NCBI GenBank assembly: GCA_016841325.1
Contig: JAENZJ010000013.1
Coordinates: 42,555-106,554 of the forward strand
From: Thermincola carboxydiphila
Lineage (GTDB): Bacteria > Bacillota > Thermincolia > Thermincolales > UBA2595
Direction: 5' to 3'
DNA: 64,000 nt
Position numbers and translations under genes: made by a program. Below are positions 8,848 through 17,145 of this stretch, piece by piece. Below the pieces are notes generated by a model, which was not told where the DNA came from, did no database searches, and was given only the letters and a program-made list of their open reading frames with translations. The number at the start of each line of letters is the position of its first letter. Positions within the stretch are counted from its first letter, which is position 1.

Positions 8848-9360
8848 ATGGTCCAAATCGGTAACTTTCATGTCGGCGCTGCCGATTCAGTTAAACAGCC
8901 GGTGCTTAGCACAGGGGAAGCATATATCCTGTGGGACATGTTAATGTCAAGATATGATGCCATTATGATGACCCAGACTTACCAGAACCTGGCCCATGAC
9001 CCGGAATTCCGTCTGATACTTACCCAGGGGCTGGGCCGGACCCTGGAAAAACAGGTTAATAAACTGGAAATGGAATTGGACAGGTATAAAATACCCCTGC
9101 CGCCGCGGCCTCCCAAGAGTGTCAATTATGAGGCCCAGTCAGGGGTCTTCCGGGATGAGTTTCTCTTCAGGAGAATTTTTACCAGTATTCAGGGTTTTCT
9201 TGACCACCATATCTGGGCTATCAGGGTGACTGTGGTCAATGATCCCCTCCGGCAGATGTTCATTGGTTTTGCCCTTGATGAAGTGGATGTCTTCCATGAC
9301 CTCTGTAAATACGGCAAACTGAAGGGCTGGCTTACTATACCGCCAATGCATAACTGTTAA
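8848..9360 (+). CDS. DUF3231-like protein, copy 1
   Basis: 170 aa, mostly helical by composition, starting MVQIGNFHVG. It resembles the DUF3231 family of Bacillota, whose members include spore-associated proteins of unknown function; a four-helix, ferritin-like shape is plausible, but no full metal ligand set was identified. It is clearly a paralogue of the next gene: both share IGNFH(V/I)G, a GE-Y-LWD segment, LAHDP/FAHDP, and the ending YGK(L/V)KGWL-IPPM. Tandem duplication is evident. Function unknown. Confidence 0.7.
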   Translation: MVQIGNFHVGAADSVKQPVLSTGEAYILWDMLMSRYDAIMMTQTYQNLAHDPEFRLILTQGLGRTLEKQVNKLEMELDRYKIPLPPRPPKSVNYEAQSGVFRDEFLFRRIFTSIQGFLDHHIWAIRVTVVNDPLRQMFIGFALDEVDVFHDLCKYGKLKGWLTIPPMHNC

Positions 9361-9380
9361 AACAGTAAAGGAGTACAGCC

Positions 9381-9899
9381 ATGCAGATAGGTAACTTTCA
9401 CATTGGACCGGCAGATAAAGTAAAAGAACCAACCATCACAGCAGGGGAGGTTTATCTCCTGTGGGATAACCTGGTGATCAGATATGACCTTGTTGAGCTA
9501 ATGCAGATATATCAGAATTTTGCCCATGACCCTGACTTTAAAAATTTGCTGGAAGGTGATATTCAGGTCTGGGAAAAACAGATTAACAGAATTGAACAGG
9601 TGATGAACAAATATAAGCTGCCCATGCCTGACAGGTATCCCAAGAGTGCCAGTTTTACAGCTGAGTCCGGTATTGTTAAGGACCAGCTTTTGTTCCGGAG
9701 GGTATTTACCACAGCCCAGGATATTCTCGAATTATGTATCCGGTCCTTGCGGGCTTTTGTCGTTAATGATGAACTGAGGAATATGTTTGCAGATTTTTTT
9801 GAGAAAAAACTGCATGTATATGATGAGTTGTGCATGTACGGCAAAGTTAAGGGCTGGCTGGCCATCCCGCCAATGATGAATAACAACCAGCAGAGCTGA
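9381..9899 (+). CDS. DUF3231-like protein, copy 2
   Basis: 172 aa, starting MQIGNFHIGPAD behind AAAGGAG, 20 bp after its paralogue. It shares length, block order and the IPPM C-terminus with copy 1, but most other positions have diverged, so the duplication is old. The stop at 9899 abuts the stop of the convergent cardiolipin synthase gene, leaving no intergenic space. Function unknown; a role in the envelope or in spores is only suggested by the family and by the UppS-like and cardiolipin synthase neighbours. Confidence 0.7.
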   Translation: MQIGNFHIGPADKVKEPTITAGEVYLLWDNLVIRYDLVELMQIYQNFAHDPDFKNLLEGDIQVWEKQINRIEQVMNKYKLPMPDRYPKSASFTAESGIVKDQLLFRRVFTTAQDILELCIRSLRAFVVNDELRNMFADFFEKKLHVYDELCMYGKVKGWLAIPPMMNNNQQS

Positions 9900-11375
9900 T
9901 TACAAAAGGGGTGACAGGAGGCGGGCAGCTGACTGGCGGACTTTGCTCCAAAGGGGGCGGGCGGCAAATTCCACCGGGTTGACCTGTACTGCCTGGGCCA
10001 GGTCCCGGGCAAAGTCGGCGTCCAGTTTTGCCACCAAAGTCCTGTCATATATCATCGCATTGACTTCGAAATTCAGCTGAAAACTCCTCATGTCCAGGTT
10101 GGCCGACCCAAGGGAAGCCACTTCACCGTCAACAGAAATTATTTTGGCATGGATGAATCCCGGCCGGTAGAGATAGATCTGGATACCGGCCTCCATAAGT
10201 TCATCAAAATAGCTCTGTGATGCCCAGAAAACAATTTTGTGGTCAGGTATGCCGGGCAGAATTATTTTCACATCCACCCCGCTCAATGCCGCTGTTTTCA
10301 GGGCAAGGGAAATGCCCTCATCAGGGATCAGGTATGGAGTGGTAATTTTTATTGACTTATGTGCTGAGTTAATCAGGGCAAAATACGACTGCCGGATTGA
10401 TTCCCAGTCAGAGTCAGGCCCGCTGGCAGCGATCTGGACAGGCTGGCCGGCAAAGCTCTTCATCTCCGGGAAATATGAGGCATCAGTCGCATCAGCCAGT
10501 TTCTCATGGCTGACAAACTCCCAGTCCAGCATAAAAATAACCTGCAGGAAGTGTACTGCCGACCCCTCCAGGCGCAAGTGCGTATCCCGCCATTTCCCCA
10601 GCCTGGGGTGATATCCCAGGTATTCATCACCCACATTAAGTCCTCCCAGGAATCCCACCCTGCCGTCAATGACGATGATTTTCCTGTGGTTCCGGTAATT
10701 AAGCTTATTATTGATATATGGCATTATCACAGGCATAAAAGGTCTGATGTCAATGCCGTTTTTTTTCATGTCCCCGGTATATTTGCCCGGGAGATACCAG
10801 CTTCCCACGGCATCATAAATGACCTTCACAGATACCCCTTCACGGGCTTTGCGGATCAGGATGTCTTTTAATCTCCGTCCGGTCCTGTCATCACGGATGA
10901 TATAGTATTCCAGGTGTATATGATTCACTGCTTTTTCCAGGGCGGTATAGATATTTTCAAAAGCCTCTGTCCCGTCTGAGAGCACTTCAGCAGAATTGCT
11001 CCTGGTAAACGGCGCATTGGCATTGTGCAGCAAGAGGTTGACCAGTTGTTTCTTGGAGTTCAGTTCCCTGGCAAAATCACAGTCATTTTCTATACAGTCT
11101 ATCTGGCGGTCCACTATGCTCCTGAGGTATTCCATTTCATTAATATACTTGGTGCGTACAGCCTTTCTCTTCCGGAGGTTCTGGCCCAGCATCAGGTAGA
11201 CAATGAAACCGAGGATTGGGAAAATATTAAGTACTGCCAGCCAGGCAATAGTTTTATAGGGGTTTTTCTTCTCCATAAAAATCAGGAACCCTACCACTAT
11301 TACAAGAATCGTGGTAGATACCGAATAAGCCCAGACAATTTTTTCACCATAAAGAGACCAGAAATCTGTTAACAT
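9900..11375 (-). CDS. cls: Cardiolipin synthase (phospholipase D superfamily)
   Basis: 491 aa, full length for ClsA-type enzymes that join two phosphatidylglycerols into cardiolipin at the membrane. Two N-terminal membrane segments (about residues 15-35 and 42-64) precede two HKD catalytic motifs: HRKIIVIDG (His230) and HAKIISVDG (His409), each followed by the GGLN/GSAN-type segment. All catalytic residues are present. The ATG has AGGTAA upstream on the minus strand. It is convergent with the DUF3231-like pair. Confidence 0.93.
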   Translation of the reverse strand: MLTDFWSLYGEKIVWAYSVSTTILVIVVGFLIFMEKKNPYKTIAWLAVLNIFPILGFIVYLMLGQNLRKRKAVRTKYINEMEYLRSIVDRQIDCIENDCDFARELNSKKQLVNLLLHNANAPFTRSNSAEVLSDGTEAFENIYTALEKAVNHIHLEYYIIRDDRTGRRLKDILIRKAREGVSVKVIYDAVGSWYLPGKYTGDMKKNGIDIRPFMPVIMPYINNKLNYRNHRKIIVIDGRVGFLGGLNVGDEYLGYHPRLGKWRDTHLRLEGSAVHFLQVIFMLDWEFVSHEKLADATDASYFPEMKSFAGQPVQIAASGPDSDWESIRQSYFALINSAHKSIKITTPYLIPDEGISLALKTAALSGVDVKIILPGIPDHKIVFWASQSYFDELMEAGIQIYLYRPGFIHAKIISVDGEVASLGSANLDMRSFQLNFEVNAMIYDRTLVAKLDADFARDLAQAVQVNPVEFAARPLWSKVRQSAARLLSPLL

Positions 11376-11697
11376 AACTTACCTCCAGGGCGTTTTAGCT
11401 GGCTGTTTTTTTAATGTTACCAGAAAAACCGCAAAATTTCCAGAATTCCTGATACCATTTTTTGACTCAGCTTACTTTCAATTCTTAATAGTGTTTCTTG
11501 GTAGACAGGAAATTGTAAATTTTTATCCTATCTGCATAAAAAAGGCTGAGCTTCGCCGATGCGCAGCTTAAAGGCGCTTAGCGCAGCTAAGCCTTTTTAA
11601 TCGAAAAATACCGTATACGCAGGAACAACTCTATAAATGTCGTATTTATAATAATTATAAAACGTATAAAATTGTAGTAATTCCTGCGGAGGATAAA
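11376..11697. other. Divergent intergenic region with an imperfect hairpin
   Basis: No gene seen in 322 bp between the divergent cls and GGDEF-EAL genes. It is AT-rich and contains an imperfect stem-loop at about 11539-11601: an AAAAAGGCTGAGC arm faces a GCTAAGCCTTTTT arm with further internal pairing of GCGCAGC/GCTGCGC words. The flanking A and T runs would let it act as a terminator in either direction, although no transcript obviously needs to end there. Confidence 0.5.
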
Positions 11698-14600
11698 ATG
11701 ACCGGATTTAACGGAACCAACAGTAAAAATAGGCCTGTGAGGACAGCTCTTTTTTTATCAGCTCTTATTGTCCTCAGTATTGCCGGTAATTTTATGAGTC
11801 TCCCACTGGCCCTGGGAGTGGAGTTCTTCTTCGGTAGTATTGCCGTACTCCTGGCACTCCGTATATACGGCCTTGGCTGGGGCCTTTTTTGTGCTGTCGC
11901 TGCCGCAGGCTGTACAATGTACCTTAGGCAGCCTTTATCTTTTCCGGTTTTTTTGGCTGAAGCCCTGTTTGTCGGGCTGTTCCTCAGACGAAGAGGGGAA
12001 ACGATTATTATTCCCGGAGTTATTTTCTGGGTTAGTATCGGTTTTCCGGTCATTTTGCTTTATAATGCCAGGGTACTGGGAGTGGATTTTCAGATTGCTT
12101 TGTTAATTTCCCTGAAAGCTTCAGTAAACGGTATCTTTAATGCCCTTGTCGCCAATGTGCTGTATACAAACCTGCCTTTGCAGAAATGGGCTGCTGTTGA
12201 TAGTAAAACTAATAAGGACAGCAGGGCTACCCTGAGACAGCTGTTGTTTAATGTGCTGGTCTCTATAGCCTTGTTTCCGGCACTGTTGTTAATGGCTGTC
12301 GATAATCAGCGGGAACAGTCAGCCATGCAGCAGGAGATCGGGACAATGATTGAAACTGCATCCATACAGATAATCGGCAACTTAAACATATGGCAGGGGG
12401 ACCACATAGGGGCTCTGGATCAACTTGCACAAATGGCTGTACGGGATGACCTGACGACAGAGTATTTACAGCAGAGCGCAGCCATGTTGAGAGGGGCACA
12501 CTCAGACATTATCAGGGTCCACATAGATGATGCCAGTGGGACCAGCAGGGTTTTTTCACCTGCTATGGATGAAAACGGGAAACCGGCAGTGGGGCTGAAT
12601 TTTTCGGACAGGGACTATTACCGGCAGTTAAAGGAAACCCGGCAGCCGGTAATTTCCGATGTGTTTATGGGCCGGGTGGGCAATCCTGTCCCCATTGCAA
12701 CCATGGGGGTGCCAGTAATTGTGCAAAACCGCTTTGAGGGTTATGTGATAGCTTCACTGGACCTTAGTTACATCAGCAGTCTGTTGCAGGCAAACAGCTT
12801 AAGAAATGAACTGGAGGCAACAATCATTGACAGCGGTGGGAAGGTGGTGGCTACTACCCGCACGGGTATTAACCCCACTCAGGTTTTTGACCGTAAAGAG
12901 GGCGGCAGCAAGGCAGCCTTTGGCAGCAATATTTATCATTGGGTTCCGGATTCTTCACATGGCTTGCCGGGACTGGTACGCTGGCAGGAATCATTTTACC
13001 TGACGGAGAAACCCGTTGGCAGTTATGCTCCATGGACCCTGGTAACTGAAGTGTCCATGGCCCCTTTCCTCCAGAAGGCTATGGACAGTAATGTGAAAAA
13101 TATGGCCGGAATACTGGTACTGGCCATTTTGGCACTGATTTTTGCGGACCTGATCTGCTGCCGGCTGGCCGGGCCCGTGTCCAGTCTGGCCGCGGTTACG
13201 ACCAATCTGCCGGAAAAGATCCTCCACGGGCAGGATGTTGCCTGGCCGAAAAGTTCCCTGGCGGAGACGGCATCCCTGGTAGACAATTTTAAATCCATGG
13301 CAGCTACACTGAGGGAGAATTTTATCGAACTGCAGGCTGCCAGGACAAAAGCCGAAGAGGAAAAAAACACCCTTGAAGCCATTTTAGCTGGCATTGGAGA
13401 CGGAATCAGCATTCAGGACACCAATTTCCGCATCCTGTTTCAAAATAGTGTTGAAAAAGCACTCATAGGGGACCATGTGGGGGAATACTGTTATGCTGCT
13501 TACGAAAACAGGGAAGAAATCTGTGAGAACTGTCCTGTACAGATGTCATTTCATGACGGGGTTATCCATACTGTAGAGAGACACTTTACTGCCCCCAATG
13601 GTAAGGGACAAATACATGTGGAAATTACTTCTTCTCCCCTCAGGGATGCTGCCGGAGAAATCATTGGGGCCATAGAGGTTGTCAGGGATATCAGTGAACG
13701 TACCAGGGCCGAGGAGGCACGCCGGCGCACAGAACGGGTGATATGGGAACAGAAGGAACGGGCCCTGGTTACCCTCCATTCCATTGGTGATGCCGTTATC
13801 AGCACAGACGCCCGGGGGAATATTGAATACCTTAATCCGGTGGCCGAGGAACTCACGGGCTGGAACAATAAAGAAGCCATTGGGGCGCCCCTGTTGCAGG
13901 TTTTCAGGATTAGCAGTGAAACAGGCGAAAAGGTGGAAAACCCTGTGGAAAAGTGTATGTGTAAAGGGTCTGCCGAAGGCTTTTCCAATTATGCGGTTTT
14001 AACTGACCGGGAGGGCAGAAAATACGTCATTGAGTGTGTTGCCTCGCCCATTAAGGAACGGGAAGGCCGGAGCATCGGAGCTGTCCTGGTCTTCCGTGAC
14101 ATTACTGAGAAGCGCAATATGATGCAGCAACTGGTATATCAGGCCCACCATGACTCCCTCACTGATGTGCCCAACAGGATTCTTTTTAATGACAGGCTTA
14201 CTGTGGAACTGGAACGGTCAAAGCGGCACAACGGGCAGTTGGCTGTTATGTTCCTGGACCTGGACAGGTTTAAGCGTGTTAATGATATGCTGGGGCATGC
14301 CCATGGTGACCAGCTGCTGCAAAATGTTGTGAACCGGCTGAAGATCTGTGTCCGGGATTGCGACACTATTTCCAGGCTTGGGGGTGACGAGTTTGCTGTT
14401 CTGCTCCCCGAAGTTTCCGGGAGGGAGGACGTGGAAGGCATTGCCATCAGGGTGCTCACAGCCCTGAGACAGCCGTGGCTGATTGCCGGACAGGAGTTCC
14501 ATATTACGACAAGTATAGGGATTGCCATTTATCCTTTTGACGGGGAGGACCCGGATACACTGCTCAGGAATGCGGATATGGCCATGTATCGGGCCAAGGA

Positions 14601-15429
14601 AAGCGGCAGGAATAATTTATGCTTCTATGCCCCTGCCATGAACCTTATGGTCCATGAACGGCTTTCCCTGGAAAACAGCCTGCACCGGGCCCTTGAACTG
14701 GAACAGTTTGTGGTCTGTTACCAGCCGCAGGTAGAAATTAGCTCCGGCCAGATAACCGGTATGGAAGCCCTGGTCAGATGGATGCATCCCCAACTGGGCC
14801 TGATTGACCCCGGTAAATTTATCCCGGTCGCTGAGGATACCGGACTGATTGTTCCTATTGGAGAATGGGTCCTGCGCAGGGCCTGTGCCCAGAACAGGGA
14901 ATGGCATGATTCGGGATTCACCCAGGTGCGGGTTGCAGTCAATATCTCAGGAAGGCAGTTTATGCAGCCGGACCTGGTTGTAAAGATAGCTGAAATCCTT
15001 GAGGTAACAGGTATGGAGCCTCGTTTTCTGGAACTTGAGATAACTGAAAGTGTTGCCATGCATGATGTAGAATTTACAACAGCAATCCTGAGTGAACTTA
15101 ATGACATGGGAATCAGAATAGCTATCGATGACTTTGGCACCGGATATTCCTCACTTAATTATCTGAAACGGTTCCCAATCAGCACCCTTAAAATTGACGG
15201 CATGTTCCTGCGCGATATCCCCGACAATAGGGATAATGCCGCTATTGTTAATACCATAATTGTTTTGGGACATAACATGGGTATGGATATTATAGCTGAA
15301 GGCGTGGAATTACAGGAGCAGCTTGATTTTCTTCGCAGGCGGAACTGCACCAAAATACAGGGCTTTTTGTGCAGCAAACCTGTTCCTGCATCGGAAACGA
15401 AGGTATTACTGCAAAAAAAAATGCTATAA
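11698..15429 (+). CDS. Membrane Cache-PAS-GGDEF-EAL cyclic-di-GMP protein
   Basis: 1243 aa. About five N-terminal membrane segments (residues 10-150) are followed by a membrane helix near 180, an extracellular dCache-like region to about 455 (with FSDRDYYRQL), and another membrane helix near 465-485. A PAS domain (about 550-675, with a CENCP cysteine pair), a second PAS (about 690-805), GGDEF (about 810-970) and EAL (about 990-1240) follow. The GGDEF motif is intact (RLGGDEFAV, near residue 895), as are EAL residues (MEALVRW, DDFGTGYSSL, LKIDG). Both synthesis and breakdown of c-di-GMP are therefore possible. GCGGAGG precedes ATG 11698. The ligand is unknown. Confidence 0.92.
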   Translation: MTGFNGTNSKNRPVRTALFLSALIVLSIAGNFMSLPLALGVEFFFGSIAVLLALRIYGLGWGLFCAVAAAGCTMYLRQPLSFPVFLAEALFVGLFLRRRGETIIIPGVIFWVSIGFPVILLYNARVLGVDFQIALLISLKASVNGIFNALVANVLYTNLPLQKWAAVDSKTNKDSRATLRQLLFNVLVSIALFPALLLMAVDNQREQSAMQQEIGTMIETASIQIIGNLNIWQGDHIGALDQLAQMAVRDDLTTEYLQQSAAMLRGAHSDIIRVHIDDASGTSRVFSPAMDENGKPAVGLNFSDRDYYRQLKETRQPVISDVFMGRVGNPVPIATMGVPVIVQNRFEGYVIASLDLSYISSLLQANSLRNELEATIIDSGGKVVATTRTGINPTQVFDRKEGGSKAAFGSNIYHWVPDSSHGLPGLVRWQESFYLTEKPVGSYAPWTLVTEVSMAPFLQKAMDSNVKNMAGILVLAILALIFADLICCRLAGPVSSLAAVTTNLPEKILHGQDVAWPKSSLAETASLVDNFKSMAATLRENFIELQAARTKAEEEKNTLEAILAGIGDGISIQDTNFRILFQNSVEKALIGDHVGEYCYAAYENREEICENCPVQMSFHDGVIHTVERHFTAPNGKGQIHVEITSSPLRDAAGEIIGAIEVVRDISERTRAEEARRRTERVIWEQKERALVTLHSIGDAVISTDARGNIEYLNPVAEELTGWNNKEAIGAPLLQVFRISSETGEKVENPVEKCMCKGSAEGFSNYAVLTDREGRKYVIECVASPIKEREGRSIGAVLVFRDITEKRNMMQQLVYQAHHDSLTDVPNRILFNDRLTVELERSKRHNGQLAVMFLDLDRFKRVNDMLGHAHGDQLLQNVVNRLKICVRDCDTISRLGGDEFAVLLPEVSGREDVEGIAIRVLTALRQPWLIAGQEFHITTSIGIAIYPFDGEDPDTLLRNADMAMYRAKESGRNNLCFYAPAMNLMVHERLSLENSLHRALELEQFVVCYQPQVEISSGQITGMEALVRWMHPQLGLIDPGKFIPVAEDTGLIVPIGEWVLRRACAQNREWHDSGFTQVRVAVNISGRQFMQPDLVVKIAEILEVTGMEPRFLELEITESVAMHDVEFTTAILSELNDMGIRIAIDDFGTGYSSLNYLKRFPISTLKIDGMFLRDIPDNRDNAAIVNTIIVLGHNMGMDIIAEGVELQEQLDFLRRRNCTKIQGFLCSKPVPASETKVLLQKKML

Positions 15430-15500
15430 AAAATTTTTGGCACACCGGCCAGGCTTGTGGAGTATCTTTATATTAAGAACTCTAAGGGGGCGTGTCCGGT

Positions 15501-16460
15501 ATGGTGGTTCATACGATAAAATCGGGTGAGACTCTGGAGTCTGTTGCCGGGCTGTATAATGTCCCGGTGCTGTCTCTGGTATCAGCCAACAAAATATCAA
15601 CATCTGAAGACGTTGTAGCAGGTATGGACCTGGTTATTCCCATTATTATATCCTCACATCCTTTAATCCGTAAAGGACATAAGGGTGCTGCCGTGAAAGA
15701 ACTGCAGCAGAGACTGGTGAACCTTGGGTATGGCCCGGAGACAGTAAACGGGATATTCGGGAAAAGTACCGAAAAAGCAGTCAGGCAGTTTCAGAAGAGT
15801 AAGGGACTTGCGTCTCACGGGATTGTCGACCGGAGCACCTGGGAGGCTCTTTTGCAGGAGGAAAGGGATAAGCCAAATAAGGGTGAAACAGAAAAGGCTG
15901 CGGAAAAGGCATTAGCTGTCCCAAGCACGCCGGTATTGCCCGATCCGGTCAACAACTGTTTGCCGCAACAGACCAGGGAAGAGAAGAACGGGACTTTGAC
16001 AGCTCCTCTCATTGATGGCCGGATTTTTGCCGGGAGCAGTTCAGGTGTGCTGTACTGTTATGATGCCCTTACCGGACAGCAATTGTGGAGCGCAGCTGTG
16101 GAAGGGGCCGTCAGGAAGCGGCCGGCGGCAGACCATGAGCGGGTTTATGTAACTGATGAGGCACTTAAGTTATATGCCTTTGAGAAGAAATCAGGAAAAC
16201 TTATCTGGACAGCTCCTGTGGTCTCCGGTCAGCGCAGGGTTCAGGGGAAATACGGGGTTGTTGATATACCTCAGCCGGTGGTTGCGGGAAACAGGGTGCT
16301 GGTGTTCTCCGGGGGAGGTCCTGCCGGGGACAGGGCCGGGGATAATGGAAACACTGTTCTGCTGGTCTTTGCGGCAGAAACCGGAAAACTTCTTGTGGAG
16401 ACTGCAGTTCCGCCTAAAGAGGAACACTACATCAGAGGTTATCGCCTGCCTGCATTATGA
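15501..16460 (+). CDS. LysM / peptidoglycan-binding / PQQ-repeat protein
   Basis: About 319 aa. It begins with a LysM domain (HTIKSGETLESVAGLYNVP), then a PG_binding_1 domain (KGHKGAAVKELQQRL to TWEALL), then a linker and PQQ-type beta-propeller repeats (LYCYDALTGQQLW, LYAFEKKSGKLIW, LLVFAAETGKL). Only about three blades are present, fewer than a closed propeller needs, so the C-terminus may be truncated. There is no obvious signal peptide. ATG 15501 is preferred over GTG 15492 because AAGGGGG lies 10 bp upstream of it. Probable cell-wall or spore-cortex binding protein; function unproven. Confidence 0.75.
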   Translation: MVVHTIKSGETLESVAGLYNVPVLSLVSANKISTSEDVVAGMDLVIPIIISSHPLIRKGHKGAAVKELQQRLVNLGYGPETVNGIFGKSTEKAVRQFQKSKGLASHGIVDRSTWEALLQEERDKPNKGETEKAAEKALAVPSTPVLPDPVNNCLPQQTREEKNGTLTAPLIDGRIFAGSSSGVLYCYDALTGQQLWSAAVEGAVRKRPAADHERVYVTDEALKLYAFEKKSGKLIWTAPVVSGQRRVQGKYGVVDIPQPVVAGNRVLVFSGGGPAGDRAGDNGNTVLLVFAAETGKLLVETAVPPKEEHYIRGYRLPAL

Positions 16461-16581
16461 GGCAGATTTTAATACAAATTTACAGTTTGGGGCATTAATT
16501 ATTGCTCCATATTTGCCGCGGAGTAATGAAAACCGGAAAAAATAGAAATATTAATAATAACAGAAGGAGGTGTTAGATATA

Positions 16582-16815
16582 ATGGTTCGCAAGGCACCCG
16601 CGACAACAAAAAATAAGGGTAGTAACAAGGATGAAACCAGAATTCCGGGGGTCACCGCAGGCTCGGATTTGATCCAGCAAATGGGGGATACAGCCGGAAT
16701 AGAACTGGATAATGCTATTGCCAGGGCCGCCAGTGAAAAAAGGGCTGAGGAGATAATGAATATCCCTGTGGGCGGCCTGAACAGTGAAATCAGTGCTCCT
16801 GTAAACAGTGAATAA
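16582..16815 (+). CDS. Small protein of unknown function, 1 of a pair
   Basis: 77 aa, starting MVRKAPATTK behind a very strong AGAAGGAGGTG site (16563-16572), which decides ATG 16582 over a GTG lying inside that site. Charged, with no signal or membrane segment. The middle (GVTAGSDL, then an E-rich helix and AAS) resembles the next small protein (GVPAGVQL, then an E-rich helix and AAG), so the two may be diverged paralogues. Function not recognised. Confidence 0.6.
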   Translation: MVRKAPATTKNKGSNKDETRIPGVTAGSDLIQQMGDTAGIELDNAIARAASEKRAEEIMNIPVGGLNSEISAPVNSE

Positions 16816-16831
16816 GAGGAGGTAGTGCCTG

Positions 16832-17005
16832 TTGCCGGATAAAGAAGAAAAGTACCGTAAGGATAACCGGGAGGACAAGTATATCGGAAAAACCAATATC
16901 CCTGATTACGGAGTGCCTGCCGGAGTTCAGCTCACTGAAAACCTGAATGAAGAGATCGCAGAGGCCGCCGGGCAGAAGACCCCTGAAAGGCCTCCGGAGA
17001 AATAA
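16832..17005 (+). CDS. Small protein of unknown function, 2 of a pair
   Basis: 57 aa, TTG start, with AGAGGAGG 10 bp upstream, 16 bp after the preceding small gene. Starts MPDKEEKYRKDNR, is highly charged, and has a central NIPDYGVPAGVQL and a C-terminal EEIAEAAGQ helix. A clear rho-independent terminator follows 7 bp behind the stop, supporting a real two-gene transcript. Function unknown. Confidence 0.55.
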   Translation: MPDKEEKYRKDNREDKYIGKTNIPDYGVPAGVQLTENLNEEIAEAAGQKTPERPPEK

Positions 17006-17011
17006 AAGGAT

Positions 17012-17039
17012 GAGGTTGGCTCATAACTGAGCCAGCCTC
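17012..17039 (+). terminator. Rho-independent terminator-like hairpin
   Basis: A perfect 12-bp stem, GAGGTTGGCTCA / TGAGCCAGCCTC with a TAAC loop, followed by a T-rich GTATATATTTTG, ends the small-protein transcript. Confidence 0.8.
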
Positions 17040-17145
17040 GTATATATTTTGCCCCCCAGTGTCCCGGTATGCTATAATTAAGTCATTGACCCCCGGAAGG
17101 AAATTCTGTTTCCGGGATACTAAAACAGTATACGGAGGATTACTT

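Noticed and set aside
16156..16545. Long frame overlapping the PQQ-repeat gene, considered as a frameshifted continuation
   Set aside because: It shows no PQQ-type blade motifs after 16460, so a frameshift is not supported.
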